Positions 44,801 through 57,932 of a DNA stretch of 64,000 nucleotides are shown one piece after another. Each line of letters opens with the position of its first letter. The stretch's first letter is position 1. The DNA is from Caprimulgus europaeus (Eukaryota > Chordata > Aves > Caprimulgiformes > Caprimulgidae), in the NCBI GenBank assembly GCA_907165065.1, contig OU015533.1, forward strand, positions 30,272,578 through 30,336,577, given 5' to 3'. Under the pieces are notes generated by a model. That model saw only the letters and a list, made by a program, of their open reading frames with translations. It had not been told where the DNA came from and did no database searches. The position numbers were made by a program, and so were the translations under genes.

Positions 44801-47800
44801 GAAACCCTACCAGCCTCAGATGGAGGGACATTTATGATGAAATAAATGGATCCACCTTGTTTGAGGGATTTGGTCACAGCTTGGCTGCAGGAGTGGTTTG
44901 AGGCAAAGGGAAATGCAGGATCCATGCTGGATGGTGCCCAAGCTTCTGGTGCCACTGTGGGCAGGTCCAGGCTCCTGCAGCGAAGAAGGGGAAATAACAC
45001 TTCTGTGGTGTGCAAAGGTGTCGCCAATCAGTTATAGAGGGGCTGGGGGCTCTGAGAGTGGTTGGTAAGGAAGCTTCAAAGGACTTTGGAGGCAAACAAG
45101 GAAGGAGATGGGTGGTGACTCCTCAGTTATGTCTAATTCTGCTTTCTTTGGCTAAATTCCTGCAAACTGAAGTGGCATCAGAAAAGGGTCCTCTAAAAGG
45201 TTTTAAGATTAGAAATATGGCTTGTTGAAATAACTAACTCTTCCACCTCAGCTTGCTTCTGAGCCAACTCCTTTTGCAAATAATTTTCCCTTTAACTTAA
45301 GCGAGAGGAAGACAAGCAGCTTGAATTCTCTGCTGGTATCTAGTGAGACAGTCATGCTGCATTCATCGCCATGGTGTGTGCCCCATTGTGCACAGACTTT
45401 CAATTAGCGAGGGTTCTGGTTTTGGTTTTGAGGGGGGATTTCTTGTTGGTTTTTTCCCCCATAGAAAACTCTCTCTTATTGCATGAAACCCTTTAATGCT
45501 GCCTGCTTGTTTTATTCTGGTGTGTAATGTGGCACAAGCAACGTTTTGTTGTGCTCACAGGAAAGAAGGCAGTCTGTAAGGGAAGTGCTTAATTTAATAA
45601 ATTGCACGTTTTTGGTACATGGGATATTTGTTCCAACAGTGGGTTTTGCACTGCCCAAAATTTCAGTTTCAATTAGCTTAATTGTATTCAATAGGCTGAA
45701 TGAAAAGATCTTAAGTAGCATGTGAGTCAGGCTTTCAGAATGTGTGCTTGTAGGAGGCGGCTGCTGCCTGCTCAGCTGATGCACAGGAGCCCTGAGCCTT
45801 GGAAGCAAATGCACGGATATACGGAGTGTGCACGAGCTGTGTGTCTTGCTCATTTTCCAGCATATTTCAGTATGAAAGTTTGACATGCATGCCATATAAC
45901 TGGTGGCCCTTTGTGGCTGCAGGTGGTTGGTCTTTCTCTGCTTCCTTTTCCCCATGCATCCACATTCAGCTCCATATGCACATCCCGTCTTCCTTCATAA
46001 AAAGAGATACCATAATAAAAAAGAGGCTTTATTAAACTAATGCAATAAAGGCATTTTCTTTGAGGATTTAAACACTTCATTTTTAATAATAAAAATTAAA
46101 TTGTCATTGTTGCACCCTGTATAAGTTTTATTCAAATCAGCCTCTAAATGCTTTGTGCATAAGCATCTCTCTCCTGAGATGTATGTATTTTAGCATTAGT
46201 TAAATTAGTTTAAGAATAAGACTCGTACTCTGGCTGTAGGCAGTGAATCTAGAGATCAGGAGACTTCTTTTAAATGAGGGACTGATGTGATGCATTCAGC
46301 TACACCGAAGGGTACTGGGAGACAGCTGGTCTCCCATTCACACTGATGGAATACCAGTCAAATCCTGGGAGTTCTGAAGTTCATATGAACAGACGCAAAC
46401 GTGGCACCTCATGTTTTGCCCATTGAGACAGAAAAGTTGATCAGGGAACCAGACACAAAGAAGTTTTGCCCGATGGAAACTGTGGCAGGATGGGTATGAA
46501 GGTGCTTGGTTTGGCTAACCGCTCAAAAATTTCCACTGATTATCTAAAGCAATTTTACTCAGCAAAATTGGACTGGACACATTGCCAGGATAAGCATTTC
46601 TAAGAGACTTCCAGCACTTCTGCTTCATATCCTAGCTGGAATTAGGAAGAGATGCAAGGGAATGGAAACAAAGCAGTGAGCGTTTGAAAATGAGCTTGAG
46701 TCCTAAGAAGCCTCCGAGTGTAGATGTTCTTGTTGAGTGCTGCATACTTAGAGGCAGAGAAGTATTTTTTGAATTGTTGAATGTATCTTATGCAGCCCAG
46801 AAGACAATATTGAAAGCAAGACCTGGAGTAAATACAGAGAGGCAAGGACATGTCATGGTAAAATCCTGCCTTGACGTGAGAAAAACACAGCAGGTGGAGG
46901 TGCTTGATTTCCTTGAAGGCTTGTGAGAAGTTGGTGCTTCTGCTGCAGAGCTCCCCAGGCTCTGTGCTGCCTCCTCTAGCTTTCAACCACAAGTAGCAGA
47001 CCATTTTAAATATAAATGGTGATTTTAGCCTGGCAAAATCAAGTTTATTGTTTTATGCTGAAGGTAGGATTTTGGTGTAGTTCAGTAGGAACGAGTAGCT
47101 AACGAGGGGTTCCCTGAGTGCTGCCTTCCGTGCTGGAAATAGAATTTGAATAAATCCCTATATTTTCTAATCTCAACCAGAGTCTCATCTATACCTGATG
47201 GAAAGTAGAATAGCTTTTCTATTGAGACTGTTACAACTACTAGGCTTGAAGTACTTGGAGCTTTAAGTACTACAGGAGCAATATTTTTCTAGTGTTTCAG
47301 CATTTTCTCTGTTGCTTTTGGCAATAGCTAAAGTATGGAGAGGCACAACTAAACCGAAAGTATGAAAAAAGTTATGCTTTTTTAGACCTTCACATATATA
47401 ATCTCCTTATATAGAACATAAAAACTGAGGTTTAGCACATTAGTTGGGTTTATTTAAGTTTTTGCCCTGGCCAGCATTTCGATTGTCCAAAGCCTGTTTT
47501 GAAGCTTTTTAACCTGAGTGCCTGCTCTCGTGGACACATTGCTTAGGTCTGTGCGAGGGGGAGCACAGCTCCCATCCAAGTCATCGGACCTGATGTGTGT
47601 GAGGTCCTGGCCAGTGCGTGCGAGTCTCCAGCTGCCCGATGGCCCTCATCCTCCTCTGTCACCAGGACATCGGTGTCTGTGCTGCACTCCAGCGTGACCT
47701 CCTCGGCTCCATCCAGATTGCTTTTGGAAAGCTCTGGTTGCAAGTCTGTCCTGCGTTCGGTCACTGGTCGTGCAGGCTGCTGTCCCACAGAGATCACATT

Positions 47801-48608
47801 TACACCCTTTCCAGGCCTGAACCAAAGCCCTTTGGGAGGAAGGCAGAAGGGCTTTGCTTGCCCTGTGTGGGCTTTGGTCAAGTCTTTGTGTTGGCCTTGA
47901 AGGCTGGTTACTTGGTCCTTTGGATGTAGGAGTCAGATTGAGTAATGTTTGCTCTACATTGTACTGCACTGTCTTTCAGAAGTTGCTTAAGAAAGATTTC
48001 TTGCCCATGAGGTTTGGGTTGTTTGTCCTGCAAATCCTGTAGTTTATAAAAATAAAAGAAATTAGTTCACAAATGGGGTGTCACAGAATGGGTGCAAAGC
48101 AAACCCCCAGGACAGCGACTTTGCTGGCTCGAAGGACTACATTTTGGCTAGTTTGAAAAAACACTGTCAAAATTACTCCTACCTTAAATAGATCCAATGA
48201 CTTTTTTATTTTGATTGGACATGTGCTCCTTTCTCCGTCGCTGGTATTATATTTTTAAAGTCAGTTGTGCATCCAGTGTGTAATTTTAAAAACAGTGCAA
48301 GTTCCAAGGGTAAACCAAACTGTGCCTGGGCAGAGTCCTTGTCGTGGGGTGAACACACACCTCATTTGCGAGCACTGCCTGTGCGAACGTTGAAGTTTTC
48401 CTCATCTGCCTCTTCAGCAACTGGTTTACAAATGATGCACAGGAGTGAAAAAGCAAAGATATTATCAAGCTATATGTCCTAAAATGGATCTTGAGAGCTG
48501 TGTTTGGTGTCGAACATCTGTTTGGCTACTTAAAGTCAGTTTGAGACTTTCTAGTCCCTCAAGATCTTCTTCTAGGTTTGCAGAGTTGGTTACTCTGCAA
48601 TCTGCCAA

Positions 48609-48634
<26 letters not shown>
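48609..48634. repeat. T26 homopolymer
   Basis: Twenty-six consecutive T on the sense strand, the longest mononucleotide run in the window. It may be the tail of a minus-strand insertion, but none is recognised. Confidence 0.92.
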
Positions 48635-48639
<5 letters not shown>

Positions 48640-49269
48640 GTGAGATGTAAGTAAGCTGGAATGAGCTAATTTAGCCAATGGAATTTTATAACAAATGTAC
48701 GAATGCTGTGGGTTTCCCTCCCTCACCCCTTCCAGCAGAAACATAATTTGCAGAAATGAAAACAGTCCTTGGCTGGCTTTAGGGTTTTCTCAAAAATAGA
48801 AACAGTAGGGTTTGTCTGGCTGGGCCAGTTTCCTCACCACACACCTGGTGTATATCACTTTAAAAAATACATTATGCCTGATTAAATTACAATTAAATGA
48901 AATCATGATCATTTGTTTTTCTGGGAGGAAGATGTTTTGCATATTGAAAGCCTAATTTGTTGCAGGTGACAAAAAGGCTGAACAGATTATTTAATATCAC
49001 TTTATTTTTTATAATCTTGCTTGCTGGTTAGTTTGTGTATACTTCAGTAGCTCAGAATTATATCATTGTAAATGTTATTGCTCTCAAGATACTTTATTTT
49101 ATTGTCCCTCCCTATCACTCGGCTATCTAGCCACTGTTGTTTACCAGCTTTGTTTATCTTCGGTTGCAGGAGGACAAGAGATTTTTCCCTCCGAGTCAGT
49201 TTTCTGATTATCTGTCCTGCTGTTTACATGGTTTCTAAGCTGCCAAAGCACCTGGAGGACCTGCAGGAA

Positions 49270-49440
49270 CACCCTCTTTGCGACTGTGTTTGCTACCTGC
49301 GGGCCTGGAGTGGGCATGGGGGAGCGGGGCTCGGCCCCCGCCAGGGGCTGCCTCTGTCGCGGCGCTGGGCAGGGAGCTGGTCCCTCTCCCTGGGGCAGGC
49401 GCCTGCGTTAGGAGGAGAGGCTCCCGGCGGCTGTACAGTG
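49270..49440. other. CpG-rich pocket inside an AT-rich intron
   Basis: About 170 bases of high GC with clustered CpG (for example CTGTCGCGGCGCTGGGC and GGCGCCTGCG). The surrounding intron is AT-rich and CpG-poor. No promoter motif, splice site or protein can be assigned. Confidence 0.6.
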
Positions 49441-51809
49441 ATCCAAAATACATCCCTGTAACAGCCATGAGACCCCCATAGAAGCAAGAGGCGCAGGCTG
49501 GGGTTCAAATCCACTGAATCTACCCCATGATAAGCTGTTTGTGGTGATGAATCAGAGCCTCTGGGCACAAGAGTTGGTACTTGGGTAGTGAGATACCTCT
49601 TGGTGCCATGGCCAAGCCACTTGTACCTGTAAGCCTCTGATACACATAGAGAGTTAATGACTGCACTGAAAAGTAATTGCTGGCATGCTTTCACATGTGC
49701 TTCTGCTCTCCATTCTTGAAATTGGACCATAAATTTAGCCAGGCTAAGATGGGGGGAGAAATGGCTGTCTTAGAGTCAGTTCTGGTAGCCTTCAAGTACC
49801 TTTCTTTCAAGCTAAACCCATTAATTTTTGAATTTTACTTTTTCTTTTTAAAAAAGAAGTTATATAGCCTTTAAAAGACCCAGGAAATTAAGAATTTAGA
49901 GAATCTGTGAAACTAATATTTCATTTGTTTACTACATTTGGATAATTTTCCACTGACTTTAAGGGAAAATTATAATGGGAACTTGATGTATCGATCTTGG
50001 AATCACTCAAGTGATGGCTTCAAGCTTGTGTAATGTTCTTTTTTGGTTAATCTCCCTCAGCCTGCGAGTCTGGCAAACTTTGGAAAGCTTTTCAAAATGT
50101 CCGTAGCTTGTCTGAGGGGTGATAAGCCAGGAGCTGTGTGCAGCCTACCTTCAGGTTGTGTGTGGAGCTTGTTTTGAGCACTTCTGGCATAAACACTGCT
50201 GAAGTAGAGCTTTCATGTGTGTGTTTTAATGTAGGTGTTTCATATCAGATGGCAGATAAATGCAGATTATGATGTCTTTTGCTGGTCTGTTGGTTTTGTC
50301 AGGAAGTTTAGTAAATAAGATCAATATGTACTAAAAACGTTGGCATTTGGTTAATTGGCCAACACTGTAGTGGCAGTGTTTTGGCAAGGCTTTTTGGAGG
50401 ACAATCTCTGGTATGGAAGAAAATAAACTAAAACTAAATATTAGAGGGTTTTGACTATGTGGTTGTTTTCTAGTAACATTTTTCTAGAAAAAAAGGAGTA
50501 AGCCTTGAGTATACTCGTGAGGGAGATTGCCTGGGTCATGGCTGTAAAGTGACTGCAAAGTGCTCATGTCAACAGCGACAGCTAAATTGTGTGCACGGTG
50601 GTGTCCCTTTGCACGCGGCTACTGAGCATTGCTCCTCTCACAGCAGTAGGTCGGGGTGAGCCCTCCAAACTCCGACTGGAATTTCACATGGCTCCTGTGG
50701 CTGGTGTTCCCGGGAGCAGTGGTGCAGAGCCTCGGCTGTGCCAGGCGGGGAGCAGGAAGGGTGTTGGACTGCTCAGGAAAGCACTGGCACAACAGCCGTT
50801 TAAAATAACAAGCCTTTGATCACTGTTTCTTGTGATATACATAGTCTCAAGGGGCAGAAATGATCTCTCTCTGCTCTGTGCACACCAGTACATTTAAACA
50901 TCTATAGTTCAGGAAATTACTGCTTTTTGGAGAGAAATGCCCATTTGTGACATGTCAGATGTGAGGGGGTGCCTGGGGGGAGCTGGTGGCACACGCTGCA
51001 TCCTTGTAGGTTCTGTAGGCCCTCAGCCAGGCTTGTGTGCTGTGCCTTTAATGTCTAGATAATCTGTGGAACTGTTGAGTGCATACAGTTATGCATAAAT
51101 TTAATCCCATCATTAGATTTAAGCCTCTTTTAATGACATTTTCATCTCTCCAACTCTTTTTTTTTTTCTTATTTTTTTCTTTTTTTTTTTTTGGAAGTGC
51201 TGTGCTGGTTACCTCCTGGAATAATGGCTTTTGTGAAAACTAGATGAACATGGTGTTCATTCATGGTTGCAATGTGAAGCCTGTGGTATTTTAAAATGAG
51301 GCATGAAAGAATGAGTTAAATCCCTAAAGCTAGATTCTGAGGCTTTAATATTCCTCCATTTTTCTCCTCTCAGAAATGGCTGCCCAAACCAAAATGAACG
51401 GACTGTAGCATCAAAAACCAGCCAAACATTTTTCTTTATAAGCCTCCTGCACTGTTTAAATGTCGAAACTAAATTTACCAACCTTGGCAGATTTGTCAAA
51501 GATGAACAGGATTGCCAAGTGTTCCAAGTTTCAAGTAAAAATTGAGAGAGAGATCTAACAGCTCCTAAAATATTTGCAGCAAGCACCTGGTGGTAACTGC
51601 GATTTCTTCTACCCAATGCACTTACCTTCCTATCTGCATCTCCATACTCAGAAGCTTATTACAGTGCCAGAATAGGACAGTCCCAAAATAAACCCCAGCC
51701 CCCAGAAGACAAACATTTTCCTACAAAATATCCCCTTTAGGAGAGCCCATGAGATTCTGCTGTACGTTCTCAGTATTGCAACTCAACTGGTTGTACTAAA
51801 CAAATTTAA

Positions 51810-52145
<336 letters not shown>

Positions 52146-54739
52146 TAGTACAGGAAAGGGGTTTCCCTCCGCCCTTCCCCTGTCTGTTGCTCCCCTCACC
52201 CAGATGAGTTGTGGAAATCCTTTTGTAAGGTTTTGGAATGGCTGTTGTGAGATGTTTAGTGGATTTCAGCAGGACATTGTGATGATGATTCTAGCTTTAA
52301 TCAATGCCATGAAGGCAAAAAAGTATGTGACATTAGTGCCTGAAAGAGCTCATGCGGGCATTACATACTGACTGTTGATATATGTCCACCAAATTGCTAT
52401 TATAGAAAGGCACATAACTTTTTATCTGTGTCCATTACATTCTGCAGAACACAGGAAATTTCTGGACTCGTGGAGAATTTCATATATGTTGCAATAAAAA
52501 ATGTGTAGTGAACAGAGTTTGACAGTGAATTAGATGTTGCTAGAAATCAGTGCACTCTGTATTCTGCATAGGAAATCACAGTCCTTGAGTTAGAGGTTTA
52601 AATGATTAATTATTTGAAGTACAGAAAGTAGAGGTGGGAAGGGTGCTGGGTAAAGACGACGATGCTTTACAGCTCTGAACCAGCTGTCATCTCATTGACT
52701 TAACTGCACGTGTTTATTAACGTGCTGTTGCCGCCCACTTCCCCGGGTAGGTTGTTCCTTTGCGCTAAGAAAGAACATCCACATACTACACCATAATAGT
52801 CATTCCCCCTTTATCAGACTGCTTGCAGTCCCAGACATGTACTCTGAAAAAGCGAGGGTGCTTGCACAGAGGTGATGATTAACTCCTGTCATGACATTTG
52901 CCTCACTTGAGTTTGAGATTTCTGACTTTGCAGATATCGTCAGCGGCTCGGTTCTAGCACTTCTCCTGATCTTTAGTAAATGGGCCTCTATAACCCTCCT
53001 GCTTCAGTGCTTTCACAGTCACGTAGTCTGCAAAGTCTTGGGCTGGGTTAGCTGTGCTTATAATATTATTACTATACAATAGCACTTGTATTTTAAATTC
53101 CATATCCACAGCTGCTAAAAATAAGTAAGCATCGGGGGGGTAGTTCTACATGCAAACTGGTCATCCTAAGGAAGCTGTGTTGATTTTGTAGAAACTGTTG
53201 AGCTTGTTCAGTTTAACCAGTTTGGGTGCACTTCACCACAATACATGATGCAAAGAACTGTTTTCACTGAAAGCAAGTGTAACCTGCCAACCCAAATTTG
53301 ATGCTGAATTTCTGTTACCTGGGAAACTCACTGTATCACTTTTATCTTTTTTAGTTACCTTTCAGTTAAAATAAAATTATAAAGGGAGCTATTTTAATGT
53401 TTAAGTAACGTATCTCCACTATCTGCCTTTATATTTATTAATGAAAGAATTAACTTATTCCTACTTAAATTTATTGCAATAGATTTCACAACTAAAATTG
53501 AATAACAGAAGGAAATAGAGAGGTTAGATGCAATCCAGTGAGAATAAAAATTTGATCTGTTGCCCCATCTCATTCCTCTGATGAAATATGGTCTAGCCAC
53601 AGCTAGAACATCATTTAAAAGAATGGAAATTTTGCCTGCCTTTTTAAGAGCTATGTGTTGCTAGAAACTCATGCTATAGAAGTATAAAACAGCCCAACCT
53701 TGCTTTATTTCAATTTGAAGGATACAGTAGAATATTGTGATGTTTTTAATCAGCAAAAGCAACACACAAAGGTCTGTGTACCCAGCACTTGCCTTGTGCC
53801 CGCTGGATAACATTCCCCCAGCCCTCAGAGGGCCAGCACCAGTCAGCACAGGTGCTGTTTTGACAACTTGGACACCTCTGCAAATGAGGCTGCTTCCCAG
53901 CTCCCGGGCAGCACGGCTACTGCGCTTCCCCATATGCCTGGTATTAGTTCTGATGAGACAAATGCCATCCCCGCGTGCAGCACAGCAGTTCCCAGCAGCC
54001 TCACCTCCCCAGACAGGTGTGTTACTGACCCTGGAGCGGGGTGCTTCGGGGCAGCAGCAGTAGGGGCTGTACCGGCCTTCCAGGAATTATGTTAGGGTGC
54101 TGGAGAAGGTGATGGAATGGCATTTGGAAAAGCAGTTTCCATAGATACCGATCTCCTGTGGCAGTAATTCCAGGAGTGATGCTTGAGTGTGCTGGGCAGG
54201 AGAGCAAGGCAGATACCTGTGGAAGTGCTAGGGAGACTTTTTAATAATGGCAAGCTCCTTTATATCGAGACCAGTTTTGAATCTAGGCCTCTAACATAAA
54301 ATACTTTGTTTTAGTGACTGTGATATTTTGGTTTGGTGCTTGCCCTGCCTATTTTGATGATTAAATAAAAATTGATCGAGCTTTGAGGGTGTGCAGGGCA
54401 GGCTTTTTTCTGACGTGTGGCTGTAGAGCTAGTAGTGTAGGAGACCCATGCAGGAAGGAGTTGTATTTTAAATCTTTCTTTTGCATGCTAATTTTTTCCT
54501 TCTCAGGATCTCAGGCCTCCGTAATGGCCTTTGAGGCCGTGGTGACCTCGGCTGCCGCGCTAGCCAAAGGCTCCAGCAACTGGGAAGGCTTTTTTTATAC
54601 CCGTCAAAGCACTGCAGGGCCTTTGGTAAAATCAAGCTCCATTAAATGAATCCTGACAGACTTGGACAGTCCTCTTCCTTCCCATGATCTCTTTGTTGCT
54701 TTCTGGTGTTTCCCACAATTGCCCCAGCCCTCATCTCTC

Positions 54740-54960
54740 TGTGGATGTTGAATGTTGTCCCTGTCGATCCACCCGTCGGGCTGTACCCTGCAGTGTTCAC
54801 GGCCTGTGGATGGCGGCGGGTTCAGCACTGGCCGCCCGCGGCACGGGGGGCTGCAGCCAGCCCCAGCTGCCCCCGTCTGAGTGCCAGGGGCTAGCTTAGC
54901 AGGAGCAGGGAAACCACAGGCCCTTTTGTGTGGGCCCTGCCGACGAGGAGTGCCTGCTGA
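54740..54960. other. Second CpG-rich pocket, before exon F
   Basis: GC-rich DNA with clustered CpG (for example GGATGGCGGCGGG, GGCCGCCCGCGGCACGG, GCCGACGAGG) about 1.5 kb upstream of exon F. Open frames on the plus strand here reflect GC content and are not recognisable. Confidence 0.55.
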
Positions 54961-56231
54961 GCTTGAGGGTAGGAAAGGGAGAAGATACAGACTGGTTAAA
55001 GCGTTATCTGGAAGCGGTAGGAAGAGTGATTAGTCTAGATTGTTGTCTTGATTGGATTTTGGCTTTGGTATTAGTGTGACCTTTGGTACAAAAATGATGT
55101 GAGAAGAAGAAGATTTGGAGGACAGCAAAACCCAAGGAAAAGCTCAGAAGGTTTGGTTTTGCCTAGTTAACCTTCCCATTAACAAATAGGCATTTGGGCA
55201 TGTCTGCCTAGTTAAAAATTAACATTAGATATATTCTAGCAGGCTTCAACTCTGGCACAAAAACAGGAGCCAGCTGAAAAGGTTTATAATTGGGCCAAAT
55301 ATCTGAATGTCACCAGGGTTTATGGGAAGTTTGGATCTACTGGGAAGTGTGAGCTTTGCCACCTAGGTTGTTTTGTTTCCTAAGACCTTCACATCTCAAG
55401 AGAAAACAGAAATTTTCTATCAGTAACCTACATATTTCCCTTAAATGGTGTAAGGGATACAGTGATCAGCCCTGGTATCTCTTCTCTTTGAGCTCAGGAA
55501 AGCAAATGAGATCTGTCTCTCCAAGGGGCTGCTGGTGCCAGGAGCGCTCAGCGAGCATCGCACCGCTCTCGCTCCCTCACCTGCCACTGTGTTCTGGGGA
55601 CTACCACAGCCAAGGGGCTTTAAAATAAAAGTCTTGTAGCAGCCTGCTGAACTGTATTGATAGAAGCCTTGTAGGGGTAGTCAAGTCCGGGGAAGGTACT
55701 GGCAGCGTCTCTTATTGTCCTTCATTTGTCACAGAAGCTGATGGGAAATCATTCAATTAAAAGGAGTGCAGCAGAATACACAAAATCTCAATATGAGTTT
55801 AGGAGAATGAGGGCAGCACATGAAAGGCATGCCAAAGCCCAGCTTTATGAAATGATTTGGTTTTTTTTTCATTTCCACTGATTTCCTAGGTGAAATTAGG
55901 TGACTGTCTGGCTAGCATAATGATGATAAGGCTGGGAAACCATACATACTCAAATGACATACGTATAGTTTTAATAAAGGATGAGGGTGACTTGAGGGAG
56001 TGCATTAAATTGAGTAATAATTTATTATTTAGAGACCTCTACCCATTTACTCATTTTTTCTGGGAGAATTGGCTCTTCCTCCAAGGTGTAGGCCACTTCT
56101 AGAGAGGGGGGAGAAGGCAGAGGCTGGTGCCTCTGCCACAGTAGCTAGCTGGCAAAGCCAACTTCAGCGACTGCCTGCAGCCGAGTGCCCTGGCTACCTA
56201 TCCTGTTGTTGAGCTGCTCAATAAACATGCT

Positions 56232-56261
56232 GGGAGAGGGAGAGGGGGAGAGTTGACAGGG
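56232..56261 (+). promoter_or_regulatory. Possible sense-strand G-quadruplex upstream of exon F
   Basis: Four G runs (GGGAGAGGGAGAGGGGG, then GG/GGG after a ten-base loop) lie about 200 bases before the exon F acceptor, on the strand that becomes pre-mRNA. G-rich intronic tracts can influence use of a neighbouring exon; here that is inference only. Confidence 0.35.
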
Positions 56262-56457
56262 CCTCGCATGTCCTATAGGAATGCACTGCAATTATTTCCA
56301 ATCACAATTAACCTGATTAGAATAATGGACAGGAAGTGTCCCTCTGTAGCTAATGCAGTTTGGCATCAGCTGACTGAAATCCTTTGATAATTTCTGCACA
56401 GATGGCTGGGCTGAAAGCAGCACTTTTTTAATTATTATTTTCATGGTCTCTTGGTAG

Positions 56458-56613
56458 GCCAAAACCTCGACACCAACAACAGACCTCCCCATTAAGGCGG
56501 ACGGCGCCAACGTCAACATCACAGCTGCCATTTATGACGAGATCCAACAGGAGATGAAAAGGGCCAAGGTATCTCAAGCTCTGTTTGCCAAAGTGGCTGC
56601 CAATAAAAGTCAG
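56458..56613 (+). CDS. SATB2: SATB2 internal exon F (linker and first half of CUT2)
   Basis: Seen: the acceptor tctcttggtag is followed by [39 protein letters not shown] and [13 protein letters not shown], then the donor gtgagt. The exon is 156 bases, 52 codons, residues 463-514, phase 0 at both ends. Known: it encodes the spacer and the first helices of CUT2 (about 473-560). The last 33 residues align with the end of exon D ([20 protein letters not shown]), showing the CUT1/CUT2 duplication, and both exons stop after the same Ser/Thr-Gln position. The next exon, expected to begin GWLCELLRW, was not found in the 7.4 kb that follow. Confidence 0.97.
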
Positions 56614-56735
56614 GTGAGTGGTAGAGGGGATTTCGTTGTTGGGGGGCTTTTTGGGGTTTCGTTTTTAAAGCAAACTCTGGGGTTGAAACTAGATCCATCT
56701 CCTCCTCCCACCAATAAAAATACATCTGTTCCTAC

Positions 56736-56756
56736 AATAATAATAATAATAATAAT
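56736..56756. repeat. (AAT)7 microsatellite
   Basis: Seven AAT units, about 120 bases downstream of the exon F donor. Confidence 0.95.
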
Positions 56757-57843
56757 CTTCATCTCTGGGGAACCTGTCGTGTTTTTGGCTTTTGCCTGCT
56801 TAAGTGGTTTCCTTTTCCCTTTTAAAATAGGCTGAGGAAAGGATCAGCTCACAGCCAAGCTTTTTCTCTCCTCTTGTACAAACACCCATGTCTTTTCTCC
56901 CTTGTAGTATATAACTTACACCTCTGCTAGTGGGGCAAGGACCTTTCAAAATGATGGTATCCTCCTCATTTGGCAGGTAAAGAAATTGTTTTCTTAAGTG
57001 ATTAACTAAGGGAAGGCAATGGGAAACCACATATTAGGCAGGTGTTTCCTTTTTTTTTCATGTTGTATGTGCTGCGTACCGTATTGCCATGTGAATAATT
57101 CACTTCAGATCCAATCATTTTTACAAAAAGGCATGAAAGGGCACTGCAGTGAGTTCTCCTGGATTAATTTCCACCTTGGGTGTAAAAAATACATGTGGGC
57201 AAACCTAGGTTGGGGTGAAATTCTTCAAGAGAATCCATTAATTTAAAAATTTCATCTGACTCTTTAAAAAAATATAATGCACCAGAAGGGATTCTGTGGA
57301 AAGGAGGACAGACAGAATTTTTTGTAGCAAGAGCACCAAGTGGATTGGAGACCATGGGAAGGAATTGCTTACTCAGTGAAAACGGCTGCTTCTGATCCTG
57401 GATTAAATGACTCAGTTGTGCTAGGAGAGGGTATCAGTACACACACAAAAACGCACAAATGAGTCTGTGACAAAGAGAGAGGGGGAGAGAAGTATCTAGA
57501 TGCACACACTCTGCAAAGTACATACTTTCTTTTCCTCTGTGCAGGGAGACAACATTGTAGTCACTAAAGTAGATGTAAAATAGGAGGTTGAAAGACATAC
57601 AAACGAAGTATCAAAGGCTATCAAAGCACATACGAGAGCGTTGTCCTTGTTACAGGTATTTGTATCCTGACACATGGAGATCTGATTCATTTTCCTTTCC
57701 TCATTTAATCATTCAGTTTCTTTGCCTTTTACTTTCTCTTGTCAGGGTACAGGGGTGACAGTCCTCAACCCTTCTACCCCCCAACAAAATCCCAGGCATA
57801 GTATGAAATAACATAAAAGGAAAATACCATGGAACCCTCTTAA

Positions 57844-57932
57844 ACTGTTAAATGCATAAAAATCTCATGTACCACATGGCAAAATATAATGAGAACTGGA
57901 GCTGTTAAACGAATAAAGCTGTTAAAAGCATA
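57844..57932. repeat. Three related CTGTTAAA-n-GCATAA motifs
   Basis: Copies start near 57844 (ACTGTTAAATGCATAA), 57901 (GCTGTTAAACGAATAA) and 57918 (GCTGTTAAAAGCATAA); the last two form a 17-base tandem pair. An inverted GCATTTAAC follows at about 57956. Confidence 0.75.

Noticed and set aside
45790..45960. Overlapping open frames with Cys-rich peptides
   Set aside because: No signal peptide plus conserved cysteine spacing and no similarity; treated as chance.
49502..49512. GGTTCAAATCC resembling a tRNA B box
   Set aside because: The flanking T-stem does not pair well and no A box or acceptor stem could be placed upstream; no tRNA fold was found.
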